Positions 21,555-32,525 of a stretch of DNA of 64,000 nt are shown in pieces (the stretch's first letter is position 1; each line of letters begins with the position of its first letter). Origin of the DNA: Gibbula magus (lineage: Eukaryota; Mollusca; Gastropoda; Trochida; Trochidae); NCBI GenBank assembly GCA_936450465.1, contig OW388296.1, positions 16,391,026 to 16,455,025 of the forward strand, in the 5' to 3' direction. Both the position numbers and the translations under genes were made by a program. The notes under the pieces were generated by a model that saw only the letters and a program-made list of their open reading frames with translations, searched no databases and had not been told where the DNA came from.

Positions 21555-21808
21555 TATATGTTACTTTTAGTTATCCTTGTTAAGGAAATACAATAAAAAC
21601 GTTAACAAGTTTTTATAAATATTTTATTATTCAAACTTGCTTAATAAATATCCTTTACTCGTAACTGGTGATCTTTTCTCTTTAGCCAATTAGCAGTCAG
21701 CATAATCCAGATCAAGGGTTTCCTTGCATAAACATGTGTTCAAAACTGAGGGGTCTTCTCACGGAGGTGTCAATTTCATACAAAAACAACTCAATTATTT
21801 TATGAAGT
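21555..21808. other. MULE 5' region upstream of the transposase exon 1; nothing seen
   Basis: Non-coding sequence between the presumed start of the transposase gene and the nested (GTCC)n element. No TATA-like or other control motif is convincing. Confidence 0.4.
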
Positions 21809-22672
21809 CCCCCGCTATGAAGTAGTCGGGGGTATATAGCGGTCAGCACGTCCGTCCGTGCGTCCGTGCGTCCGTCCGTGCGTCCGTCCGTGCGTCCGTC
21901 CGTTTTTTGTTCCGCTCATAATTCTGAAACCAGTTGTTCAAATGATACGAAACTTGATATGTACAATCACCATGATATGTACATCTGCCTTTTGTATGTT
22001 TCATACCCTCATTTGCATAATTTATGCAAATTTTCTTTGTTCATCTTCGCCATTCACACTTTTTGTTCCACTCATAACCCAGACACTAATTGTTCAAATG
22101 TTACGAAACCACTGATGTGTACATCTGTCATTTTTATATTTCATACCCTCATTTGCATATTTAATGCCATTTTTCAAATTTTTCGACTTTTACTTCTAAA
22201 ACATGCTTACAAGTGTATTACTTACTCTGCTTTAATAATACATATATATAATGGTCTGTTCATACAAAAGTTTAAACATTGATGCCCTTTTGCTATTTTC
22301 AAACATTTCTCGGCGGGATAGCGCATTGGTTAGCGCGCACGGCAACTTTGTCTGCAGTAGAGAACTGTTCTACACGCAGTAAGGTTTTGGTGCAATGCTA
22401 CACTGAATTTCAGTGCAGTACCACCCATGGTTCGCTAGTTCCAGCCGATGCTCGCAGGTTTCACCGCAATGCATAACCAAATGGCGTTGCGGGCTTTCTC
22501 CCTGCCATAATACTAGCAGCCGCGATATAAGTGAAATACTCTTGAAAGCGGCGTTAAACCCTAACTCACTCACTCACATTGATGCCCTTTTGCTATTTTC
22601 AAACATTTCTCTTTGACCAATGTTAAAAGCGGGGGTATCATGAGTGAGCTGTGCTCACTAATTCTCTTGTTA
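21809..22672. mobile_element. (GTCC)n-headed non-autonomous element, interrupted by a SINE
   Basis: It starts with a hairpin (CCCCCGCTATG...GTCGGGGG), followed by a GTCC/GTGC tandem tract at 21848-21905. It ends GCGGGGGTATCATGAGTGAGC...CTTGTTA. This layout is shared with the elements at 4683-5458 and 33863-34629, so it is the same general family but a different subfamily. Two internal blocks resemble each other ('gttcaaatg.tacgaaac' and 'atatttcataccctcatttgcat'), indicating an internal duplication. Non-coding. Confidence 0.65.
22312..22577 (+). mobile_element. tRNA-derived SINE with a 34-bp target-site duplication
   Basis: The 266-bp body has an A-box-like head (GGGATAGCGCATTGGTTAGC), a possible B box near GGTTCGCTAGTTCC, and a tail with GCGGCGTTAAACCC followed by CTCACTCACTCAC. 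The tail resembles SINE tails widespread in molluscs. It is flanked by identical 34-bp sequences at 22278-22311 and 22578-22611, an unusually long duplication. It lies inside the (GTCC)n element, so it is the younger insertion. Confidence 0.85.
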
Positions 22673-22724
22673 CATCTACAATTAGTTTCACTTATCAAAA
22701 CACAAACTTTATTACATCAAGCAT

Positions 22725-22783
22725 CATATATCTATAATATGGACGAACCGACCCAGGGACGAACCGGTTTTGGTACGAACTGA
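22725..22783. repeat. Right terminal inverted repeat of the MULE
   Basis: The reverse complement reads TCAGTTCGTACCAAAACCGG, then TTCGTCCCTGGGTCGG, matching 15081-15139. The outer flank (cccggaaccat) does not repeat the left flank. Confidence 0.8.
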
Positions 22784-22822
22784 CCCGGAACCATATATAT
22801 TGATGTTGATGTTTGATGTTGA

Positions 22823-22925
22823 CATGCGTATATCTTGGTTTCTTAATAGTCAAAGCTTAATATATATAAGCTTTGACTATTATATATAAAAGCTTTGACT
22901 ATTAAGAAACCAACATATTCGCATG
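22823..22925. repeat. 103-bp palindrome just outside the MULE right end
   Basis: Arms of about 36 bp run from CATGCG through TTGGTTTCTTAATAGTC and AAAGCTT, with the complement ending at 22925. The loop contains a third, partial copy of AAGCTTTGACTATTA. The single-stranded form would make a stable hairpin. It has no counterpart in unit B. Confidence 0.85.
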
Positions 22926-23887
22926 TCATTTTCTCATCACAGATATTACCCAAGTGACATTTTCCCTCATCAGATGGTGGTCAGATGACTTGATCATAAC
23001 CTCACTTCTCACAAACCACACATGTTTCTTATGTAAGCAATAGAGAATCGTAATTGCAATAAAACCTAAATGTCCAATCACTAACACTGTATCAAAATGT
23101 GTATTCTTTTCTGGAGGAAAAGAGTCACTTAATAAAGCAGAAGTCAGTCAAACTGTAAAACGACTTTTGCTGCTGTCTGCTGCAATTTGTAACCGAAATC
23201 GCTTTGATTAAGAACTAAAGTTCGCTGTATCCCAATGTGTTTTGTCATAAAGTATAGTTTTGCCCTGAATTATTATAGTTAAAGCACGAGGACGTTAGTT
23301 TTCTAAGATGTCTGGCGGTTAGAACAATCAAACAAAAAGTACTTTATCAGACAATAAAGGCAAGTTTTTGGATGACGTAACACTTGAATGACGTTTCCGC
23401 TGTTCCATGTTACACCCTCATAAGCAAGTGTGCCTATGGTAACAAAACGTCGATTTGCGTCAGCCGTCTGCGCTCATACATCGCAACCAATATAGAGTCT
23501 GTACTCCTTTCCGTGGTTGAAACTCCTGCAGTCGACCAAAATTAGCGGTGGGACAATGAACATCAACTTTTATGGTAGCAACATACATTAGGCAAATTGG
23601 CAGTACCCCAATGTGTTTTGTTATAAAATATAGTTATACCCTGAACTGTTATTACGTCAAAGTCACATGCAACTAACACCCAATGGCATATGGAGATAAA
23701 TCAATCGACAAGCAAATACCAAAGTACACATTAAATATCATATAAATTCGCTTTAAACGAAATACGTAGGAGGAAGTATGAGTTAGTTAAACTCATTTCA
23801 ATATATACGCTAATGGATAAAAGCACTATCAAACGAAACCTGACCCTTACACTACAAAAAGAACCTCTTTAAATTCTTTTGAGATAT

Positions 23888-24774
23888 ACCATGACAAAAC
23901 ATATCACTGTTGGAAGACGTACTATGGTGTCACGGCAAATCTATAAACCTGACACCCCCTAATTTACTAGGACAGTAATTGAATGTGGATTCTTAAAATC
24001 ATCCACTGTTAAGTCACAATCATTAATTAACGTGATTATTTTGTTCTCTGGACATTAAACTACAATCAGACACTGATTCAGTGTTAAATATCAGAACTAT
24101 GATTAAGTGTTTGTGATCTATCCCTGCTGCTTTATGTGTAGGATAAAACACGATACAGAGGTTATGCTTTGGATTGTAAAACCTGAGGTAAGAAAGCTGA
24201 GCGGGAAGTAAGACCGAAAGCGAAGCTTGAGTCGTACTTCCCAGAAGTTTTCTTAACGAATGAGAGTGAGAGTGATAGTGAGAGTGTTTTATATCTAACT
24301 TAGATACCGTACAACATAAATGTGAGCGCTACCATGACAAAACATATCACTGTTGGAAGACGTACTATGGTGTCACGGCAAATCTATAAACCTGACACCC
24401 CCTAATTTACTAGGACAGTAATTGAATGTGGATTCTTAAAATCATCCACTGTTAAGTCACAATCATTAATTAACGTGATTATTTTGTTCTCTGGACATCA
24501 AACTACAATCAGACACTGATTCAGTGTTATATATCAGAACTATGATTAAGTGTTTGGGATCTATCCCTGCTGCTTTATGTGTAGGATAAAACACGATACA
24601 GAGGTTATGCTTGGGATTGTAAAACCCGAGGTAAGTAAGCTGAGCGGGAAGTAAGACCGAAAGCGAAGCAAAGCTTTCTTAACGAGTGAGAGTGAGAGTG
24701 AGAGTGAGAGTGTTTTATCTAACTTAGATACTGTAAAACATAAATGTGAGCGCTTATCGTATATTGAGGTTTTC
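23888..24774. repeat. 443-bp local tandem duplication (unit A only)
   Basis: Two near-identical copies start at 23888 and 24331 with 'accatgacaaaacatatc'. Unit B has a single copy (about 41982-42420). The second A copy has lost a short stretch before its GAGAGT tract. The duplication arose in unit A after the units separated, or was collapsed in B. Confidence 0.9.
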
Positions 24775-24956
24775 TTACAGCAGAAGAATGAGGGGTAGTG
24801 TTTTTTTAAATTTTATAACTGTCAAATGTCAAAATTTACATTTTATAATGTTTGATTCCACATTTCTGCGTTATAAAGAGTATGTCTCCCGGACTAGCGT
24901 TATATAGTGGCAGAGACAGTGTGACTGTAAATAGAGGAAATTCACACAGTACTTTC

Positions 24957-25035
24957 AGCTTCCTCGGTAGAGTGGAGGTAGAGCGTCCGGTTTAAAGAGC
25001 AACGGGTATCGAGTTTGATTCCCGCCATCTACACT
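24957..25035 (+). repeat. tRNA-like relic, probably a SINE head (unit A)
   Basis: CTCGGTAGAGTGGAGGTAGAGCG resembles the A-box region of a tRNA and GAGTTTGATTCCCGCC the B-box region. The acceptor stem does not pair and the T-loop is too long, so it is not a working tRNA. The same sequence is at 42622-42700 in unit B, so it predates the A/B duplication. Confidence 0.5.
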
Positions 25036-25570
25036 CTGAAAAAGTTATCTTTGTTTACTTTTATAATAATTCTTATGAATTGAGGTGTGAAAAAAACAAT
25101 CTTAGTTTCATTTAAGGTCTTACTATCAAAAACAAAACTTACTTTCACAATAAAATCCTCATACGTGGTTATTATCAGAAGAAAACCCGACTGAAATAAT
25201 AAAAACAAGATACCTACGATACAATAGACAAAATCCCGGATAGGTTTCTAAGTTAAGGTAGTGGGGACCGTGACACTTGCCAAAGATAAACTATTATGGA
25301 TTTTAATGTGTACATAACATATAAGCGAGGCCACGTGAGGTGTATTCATTAGTGTTAAGTTCGTGTGGTGAATGGGACTGACACTATTTTCATGGAATCA
25401 CTAATGTGTTGGTTCAGAGACAATGTAAATAAAAGAATTATTCCATAGTTGAGCTCACGTGAGGTGTATTAATTTGTGTTCATTCCAACTCGTGTGGTGA
25501 ATGTGACTGACACTGTTTTCATGAGATCACTATCACTATGGGAATAAACGAGTAATTTTTAATTCCAAAC

Positions 25571-26436
25571 ATTTTTGATAATCCAGAGTATACGCTCCGA
25601 TAAATCTACTCTATATTCTTTGGACGCATGCGAGGCTCGGCCCAATAACTTTATTACCTCCCTTGGTTTTCCTGCCTTTTCTCACAAACCAATTGGGTGC
25701 GTCTGTCAAAGTGACTGACAGCTTGTCAACTCTGCTCGCTGTGCGAGCAGCATGTTTTAGCAAGGTAACCGTGTAGACAGATTGCCACACGGCATGAAAT
25801 GTTCTAGTTTCTGAAATTAATGTTTATTGAGCAATCTCCGACGAAGGGATCCGACATGCCAACTTTGAAGATAATTATGAAAAGAAACGATAGTCAAAAC
25901 TACAGAGCAGGAAAAACTCGCACTCGGAAGTTTACCCGGTTCATGACACAATCCGATTGGCTACAAATGTCCGATCGGGATAATAAAAAAAATTGAGTTA
26001 TGAGACCGTTTTTCTGTGACATAGGCCTCGTGACCCTTCGCAACATACCAATCAGTCGAATGAGCTCACATTTAATGTCTTCGGTAAGTCAGATGCAAAT
26101 ATAGACGTTCCAGCCAAAACAATATGGCACTTCGCTGTATCTTGGTAGCAAATACATTTCCACTTCAATTTCAAACAGCTTGCAGTGTAACATGTAATTG
26201 AATAAACTTTTCGACGCTAAATCGAGAAAATACACCATCAAAGTCGCTCCATCTGTTTAACGGAGTTTTGTCACTTTAGCAGTCTTTTGATTGGTACGCT
26301 CAACTTCCCAGCGTAGACCGCTGATTGGATGAAATACCAGCAATGGGAGGTTATAAAGTTATCAGGCAGGGCCTCGCATGCGTCCAGAGTATAGAGAGTA
26401 TATTTATCGGAGCGTATACTCTGGATTATCGAGAAT
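25571..26436. mobile_element. MITE with about 100-bp inverted repeats and an 11-bp target duplication (unit A)
   Basis: The left end ATTTTTGATAATCCAGAG runs through TATACGCTCCGATAAATC to ACCTCCCTTGG near 25665. The right end is its inverted copy, ending GGATTATCGAGAAT. TAATTCCAAAC flanks both sides (25560-25570, 26437-26447). Long ends and a 9-11 bp duplication fit a non-autonomous Mutator-like element. The interior has no gene. The unit B copy is at 43238-44092. Confidence 0.85.
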
Positions 26437-26447
26437 TAATTCCAAAC

Positions 26448-28859
26448 AACATTTGTGAATGCATGATGGATTCATGGTACTTACTCAATAGATCAGAAAA
26501 CGAATATTCAGGATATATTTCACGTACATAGATGAAGATGGCCCAAACCATGAAGGGTATTAACCAGCTAAAGAGACGAGGGACTATGTATCAGAGGCAT
26601 GCTTACGTCCGTCACACTTTTGATAACGCAATATCTTGTGAACCGTTGCACGCAAAGTCATCAAATTTGACGACAGTCTACATTGGGCGTGACACAGACA
26701 CTTTCGTCACTTTTAGGATTCTCTTTAAACGCGATATCATGTCTTCAAAGTATCTTCAAATTTGGTGATATCCTTCAATGGGTGATGACGGAGACACCAG
26801 TTGAAGTTTTTAAGGTCACATGTCACTTTGACCACTTTTTAAACTCTTGTTTACGAGATTTCTGATGACCTGTAAGCCCAATGTTTTCGAATTTGTTGAC
26901 AGCATTTAATGATAGATTACACAGACGTAGTCGCATTTCGTGACCATTACCTTATTTTCACACTTTTGTTGAATAGATGATATCTGTATTTTCTTGACAA
27001 ATACCATGTTTATCTCATCGAGTGAGGTAGAAAAATAGATATTTCACAAGTGGCGAAGAGTGTAATATATTAACTTTTCTAACTCACAAGATGAGATAAA
27101 CATGGTATATGTCAAGGAAGCACAGCTATTCTATTTATTATATCATTAGTTCTGTGTTTTATGTTGACTTGCAGTGATTTTGACGGTATACGTAAAACCT
27201 TCACAAGCTGACAATATGACGTCATGATATTGTCCCTATGCAACACACGAGTGGCGATAAAGTTTATTGTCACTCAGTAGAGTGGTGATAACGGTTATCG
27301 CCACTGTAGCTTGATATAGAGAGTTTATTTCACTGATATAATCGAGTATCTCACTCTTAATTATATAATAAAGAGATCTCGTTAGCCATTCCATCTGATA
27401 TGTTCAAATCCGTCGACAGCTTTTATCGACGGATTGTGTACGTAGGCCTAAGTCATCTTTCATGACCCTGACCTTATTTTCAAGGTTACACTGCTGTTGA
27501 TGTGATATCCCTTAACCGTTTGCAACAAATAAAAATTTGGTGAAGTACTTTATGGGAAAATTTTGCTGACACCAGTCACCTTAAGTGACCTTGAATTTAG
27601 TGTCAAGGTCACCGCAAATGCATTGCAATGGGAGATAAAGATGTATTGTCACAAACCCTTGTTTTCTCTATTTATGAAACATTTGTGAAGCCCCTGTCAT
27701 CTTAGGGACTGGTTCCAGTTTGACATGTTCGAGTCAAGGGGAGGGAGTCGTTCTTGTGATGGATTCACATCAGTTGGAAGTCAAGCTGTTTCTTCCGTGT
27801 TTGCTTCCTTCATGTGACGGTCTTTATCTGGTGAATCGTACGTCTCTGCATCGGTGACCACAACGGCTATTCTTTCCTTTTCATCCACATCTTGACCGTT
27901 TTAGTTTCCTACATCATCATGTCATTTTGCCAGATCCCCTAAATTTTCTCTTTAATTTCAATTGGTATTACATGTAATCAGGTTGAACATACCTGACCTG
28001 TTCGTTAAGAAGATGATGTATTTCCTTTTCAAATTGTTCCATAGCAAATTGAATCCTCAGTTCATCTGTTAGAAACCCATCTCCCTTTCCCAAAAATCTC
28101 TTTGGTATGTAAGGATTTGACATTCCAAAAAGTCATTATATATTTTTGAAGTCTGTTTCGTGCCCACAACATGGTTAGGTGCCTGTTTTCTTTCTTAAGG
28201 CTTCTATGACAAGTTTTCATCCGTTATCTTTTACACTCATGCCATCTACTTTTAGTTCATGACGCTTGGACACCACCCGGAGTTGCCCGGACTTCGGTTT
28301 GCTTCAAATTGTTCATTTTGAATTGTTTCTATAAGTAATTTATTTGCATAAATATCTGATAGTCGGTTATGTATTTTTAAACATCACAGATTTAAGATAG
28401 AATTTGTCGAAATAATTGTTTTGATAGAAATGTTGACTCACATTTCAATAGCATAGGAAGCTAGAAGATACCCCAGCAGGAGAAACAATTATTCATTAAA
28501 ATCGGTATATTGGTACTTTTAAGGTGATATTGGAAGTAAGTAATGAGATTTTTTATAGTATGTCAAATGAACTTGGTTCGAACAGTTTTTACCATATTTT
28601 GGTCACTATTGCTTTCTTGACCACGTGTAATGGTTTATGCAGTATTTCCCTCACTTTTCCGTGCTATGATAGTGGAGTGCTGTACCTGAAATGCATGGTG
28701 GGCTCTGATTTTCGAGCATCCCACACAAAGGTGACACTATTTAAATCTTCAAATTTCTCTGTACATTTTTCACTGATACCATCCTTATTTTCATCTATAC
28801 AAAAATCTGCTTACTATCTTAGACTGATTTTACTTTTAAGTGAAGGAACTCTAAATTTC
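26448..28859. other. Unit A to B spacer; no gene seen
   Basis: This corresponds to 44104-46300 in unit B. A 135-codon frame at 28524-28931 is destroyed in the other unit and is rejected as a gene. A fold-back lies at 26993-27117. Nothing else is identified. Confidence 0.6.
26993..27117. repeat. Fold-back (near-palindromic) element (unit A)
   Basis: The left arm CTTGACAAATACCATG, then TTTATCTCATCGAG, pairs with the right arm ending TATGTCAAGG. The middle 'gtggcgaag' is flanked by 'atttcac' and 'gtgtaat'. The unit B copy (44640-44753) has lost part of one arm. Weaker relatives with the same arm words occur near 227-358, 29093-29222 and 46530-46660. Confidence 0.7.
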
Positions 28860-30159
28860 CATATGGTTTTTGGAACAGACAAGGGAGCCCATTTTGAAAC
28901 AGCGTTACGTTGGAAGATCTTACTAGAGTAACCTTTGTGATAAGAGAATGAGTATGTAGTGAATATCATGGGTTAATATTATGGTCATAGTTTGGTCTTT
29001 TATATACATATATCTACCTATAAGTTAGGTCCTGCTAAGATATCAGTTGTGTTCTGTTAGATGAACGTTCTACCTTCGTCTATGATATATAGAGGATATC
29101 TGATTCCCTTGACCAATACCGTGTTTATCTCACCAAGTAAGGTAAAACAATTATATTTTCACGACTGCCGCAGCCACTATTTTACCTCACGAAATGAGAT
29201 ATAAATGGTATTAGGCATTTGGTTACGCCACACTATTTTTTTATGACGTCAAATAATACTTACTGGTCACAGTAAAAAATAAGATATCTTCTCTGTAGTT
29301 TGATAGACAGTTTATTTCACTAATAAATCCAAGTACTTCATTGCTCATCATATCATAAATGTTGAATAATTTTAATCTTTGAAATTTGTGAAATCTCCAA
29401 TAAATCAATAAAAAAAAGTCTTAAGAGAGCGATTCCAACGTTGAAAATTTCATCGTGAAACAGAACCTTTACCTCCACTAGCAATATGTCTTACTTACAC
29501 GTACTAGTATACTTCGGTACTAGTTTCACCCCATATTTGCAGTTTGATTAAAATATATCAGGGACCCTTGTAACAAACTTTAAACATAAATATACATCAT
29601 CGACAAAAGGGTAACAGAGATGTGCATGTTTACAATACCAAATTGAGTAAAATCATCATTCACCACAATCATAGCACATCACAACACTTTACAATTGAAG
29701 AAGTTACAAAAAAGAGGCATATGACATGTGACATAGTTACAGAAAAAAGGCATATGACATATGACATCCACATCTTGACCGTTTTAGTTTCCTACATCAT
29801 CTTGTCATTTTGCCAGATCCCCTAAACTGTCAGTGATTGGTAATTTAAAAAAAACACCTAGGATACTGACCAAGCTGAATGTTTACCTGTGAAATCAACA
29901 TGTAGTTTTAATATTAAATAATTATAATTTGTTTTACTCCTTCCTATTGTTAATATACTTAACAGTCAGTCAGTGTGCAGTTTGTCAATGTTATTAAGAT
30001 TCAAATGCGAATTGCCTTATGAATAAATTAAAGTCCCTTACAAGATGGAAAATATCTACTTGTTGGTTGAGAAGACATTGACTCTTTCATTTAGTGATTG
30101 AGGCACACCACACACCCATGCATAATTCTGTGTCATTTCTGAAGTAATGTTTTGTAACG
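28860..30159. other. Unit B segment downstream of the minus receptor; no gene seen
   Basis: Equivalent to 1-1273 of unit A with scattered substitutions and small indels. No gene is supported. Confidence 0.75.
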
Positions 30160-31377
30160 TTATAGGTATGTTGAATCCAGCTTGTAACTCGTTTGCATTA
30201 AGACTCCACAAGCAAACATGGATTCGCTCAGTGAGAAAATGAAGAACATTGCGTCAAGAAATCTTTCAAGAGAAAATTGTCCACAACAGGCTCTCAGTCT
30301 TGTCCCAAGTTTAACCTCCACCAGTTGGTTTCTGTTTTCTTTATTTTCTTGATCAATATGTTCAGCATTCAATTTCTCTTTGATTCGTTCCTTTTCTGTC
30401 TCCTTTCTGTGATGAACGCAGAGAACCAAGATCGTTGCCAGGATTGTGAGGAAACCTTGTGCCTCGATGAAAGCAAGATACATGGCCAGAGTAGACACCA
30501 CATCAGATGTTCGAGGCATTGACTGATGGATCAGGTTGAGGAACATGGCGTGAGAGACGAAGATGGCCATCATGAAGGAAAGTTTTTCTCCAGATTTTGC
30601 AGGAATGAGGAATACACATGGGTTGAGGATGGACAGAAGAACCATCGGGAAAATGATGTTGATAATGTAGTAGGTAGGTTCTCTTCGAAGTGTCAATGTA
30701 AACTGACCAGCCAATATATCTGTCTCTTTTGATAACAATGTCAGGTTATATTTTGTATCCACCAATGTCCATTCTCCATTGTGCTCGACTATGTCCACAG
30801 TATTAATGGGACTTTCCATGCGTTGCAAATTTACAGGATACCCGTATACAGGAATGAAAGTGACATGACAATGTTGATAGTCAAAAGGATAATTTTTCAC
30901 ATTAATCTTGCAGCGTGTATGAAAGACGTCAGTCAGTTGCCATGTCAGGAAACCCTCATTATTGACTGTAATTGGTGTTTTACCTTGCAGGGGATTCATA
31001 TGTATAATGTTGTCTGAAATGTATATCTTAGGTGACCAAATCATCTCACTGCTTAATTCAAGAAAGCGGTGACCATGATAATCATCTGGATTCCATGATA
31101 TGGCTTTGTCCCGCCACACAAACTGAAGAAAGGACGACATAGACATAACCTCACGGGCAGAATCAAGGTCCAAAATGGCAATTGGCAAGTAGGAAAATGT
31201 AACATTTATACCGGCGTCATTGTCATCTAAAGGAGGAATAGTTTTGTTGATTGAGCCGAGAACGAAATATTCCAAAGACTTCAAAGCATTTCTCTTTTCA
31301 AATTGACACTTGATGGCAGTGGCGCACAGAGACACCATGAGGAAAAGGATGTTGGTTGTTCTTTTGCTGAGCATCAT
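30160..31377 (-). CDS. Cys-loop ligand-gated ion channel subunit, nAChR-like, intronless (unit B, minus copy)
   Basis: This 405-residue subunit is near-identical to the unit A minus copy, with four residue differences: Asp to Tyr in the SLEDF block, Asn to Ser before EMIW, Leu to Pro in VYGYLVN, and Arg to Leu in VKRGT. Signal peptide, Cys-loop (C156, C170), M1-M4 and the short charged M3-M4 loop are all intact, so the frame has stayed open since a recent duplication. Loop C lacks vicinal cysteines. The gene sits downstream of the longest minisatellite in the window and faces the plus copy at 38367, about 7 kb away, head to head. Predicted cation-permeable from the SGEK motif; the ligand is unknown. 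Confidence 0.95.
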   Translation of the reverse strand: MMLSKRTTNILFLMVSLCATAIKCQFEKRNALKSLEYFVLGSINKTIPPLDDNDAGINVTFSYLPIAILDLDSAREVMSMSSFLQFVWRDKAISWNPDDYHGHRFLELSSEMIWSPKIYISDNIIHMNPLQGKTPITVNNEGFLTWQLTDVFHTRCKINVKNYPFDYQHCHVTFIPVYGYPVNLQRMESPINTVDIVEHNGEWTLVDTKYNLTLLSKETDILAGQFTLTLRREPTYYIINIIFPMVLLSILNPCVFLIPAKSGEKLSFMMAIFVSHAMFLNLIHQSMPRTSDVVSTLAMYLAFIEAQGFLTILATILVLCVHHRKETEKERIKEKLNAEHIDQENKENRNQLVEVKLGTRLRACCGQFSLERFLDAMFFIFSLSESMFACGVLMQTSYKLDSTYL

Positions 31378-31511
31378 GTTGTTTTAAGTCTGAATTAGCA
31401 GTCACCTATTTGAAGCACCTTATACTTAAAAAGATAAAAAAAATACCAGACCCTTTCACAAATTTCAAAATTTCAAAAAAGTTATTGACGTCCTCTCACC
31501 AGTCTCGCGGG

Positions 31512-32525
31512 CTTGAGTCTTGAGGTCTGTGAGGAACATATACTCTTAAGGTCCTCTCCTCCAAAGTCACGAGCACCTCGAGTAACACTTACTCTAAAGG
31601 TCCTCTCCTCAAAAGTCACGAGCACCTCGAGGAACACTTACTCTAAAGGTTCTCTCCTCCGAAGTATTGTGCTCTGTGAGGAACACTTACTGTAACGGTC
31701 CTCTCCTCTAAAGTCTTGAGGTCTGCGAAGAACACTTACTCTAAAGGTCCTCTTCTCCGAAGCCTTGAGCTCTGTGACGATCACTTACTGTAAAGGTATT
31801 CTACTCCAAAGTCTTGTGCTCTGTGACGATCACTTACTCTAAAGGTCCTCTCTTCTGAAGTCTTGTGCTCTGCGAGGAACACTTACTCAAAAGGTCCTCT
31901 CCTCCAAAGTCTTGAGGTCTGTGAGGAACAGTTACTGTAAAGGCCCTCTCGAAGTTTTGTGCTCTGTGAGGAATACTTACTCTAAAGATCCTCTCCTCCG
32001 AAATCTTGAGGTCTGTGAGGAACATATACTCTTAAGGTCCTCCCCTCCAAAGTCACGAGCTCCTCGAGGAACACTTACTCTAAAGGTCCTCTCCTCCAAA
32101 GTCACGAGCTCCTCGAGGAACACTTACTCTAAAGGTCCTCTCCTCCAAAGTCACGAGCTCCTCGAGGAACACTTACTCCAAAGGTCCTCTCCTCCAAAGT
32201 CTTGAGCTCTGCGAGGATCAATCACTCTCAAGGTCATCTTCTCCGAATTCTTGAACTCTGTGACGATCACTTACTGTAAAGGTATTCTACTCCAAAGTCT
32301 TGTGCTCTGTGACGATCACTTACTCTTAAGGTCCTCTCCTCCAAGTCACGAGCTCTGTGAGGAACACTTACTCAAAAGGTCCTCTCCTCCAAAGTCTTGA
32401 GGTCTGCGAGGATCACTTACTCTCAAGGTCCTCTTCTCTGAATTCTTGAACTCTGTGAGGATCACTTACTCTAAAGGTCCTCTCCTTCTGAGGTCTGTGA
32501 GTAACAGCTACTCTAAAGGGAACTC
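31512..32525. repeat. 49-bp minisatellite upstream of the unit B minus receptor (about 20 units)
   Basis: Same unit and orientation as 2635-3345. The two arrays align at both ends. The B array is longer by 294 bp, exactly six 49-bp units, and contains a run of three near-identical units with 'gagctcctcgaggaacac' around 32055-32180 plus a repeated copy of a more distal block. Confidence 0.95.

Larger units (their letters stand above)
15081..22783. mobile_element. Mutator-like (MULE) DNA transposon, decayed, with nested insertions
   Basis: About 60-bp terminal inverted repeats lie at 15081-15139 and 22725-22783. Both begin TCAGTTCGTACC and share TTCGTCCCTGGGTCGG. Between them on the minus strand is a broken MULE transposase gene. 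The unit B locus near 40720-40745 lacks the whole element, so it entered unit A after the A/B duplication or was lost from B. I see no clear 8-10 bp target duplication. Nested inside are a 4.5-kb transposon (16815-21348), a (GTCC)n element (21809-22672) and a SINE (22312-22577). Confidence 0.75.
22926..25559. other. Unit A right spacer; repeats only, no gene seen
   Basis: This matches 40745-43226 of unit B. It contains a local 443-bp duplication, GAGAGT microsatellites (about 24245-24285 and 24685-24712) and a tRNA-like relic. No coding frame of note is kept between units. Confidence 0.65.

Noticed and set aside
24957..25035. Functional tRNA gene
   Set aside because: Box A and box B words are present, but the acceptor stem does not pair and the T-arm loop is too long. 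Best read as a tRNA-derived relic.
28524..28931. 135-codon plus-strand open frame with hydrophobic stretches
   Set aside because: The matching stretch in the next unit (about 45960-46380) is broken by small indels, there is no recognisable domain, and it is AT-rich with no codon-like conservation.
31512..32525. CRISPR array
   Set aside because: Units are contiguous degenerate repeats without unique spacers, in an animal genome with introns and LINEs.
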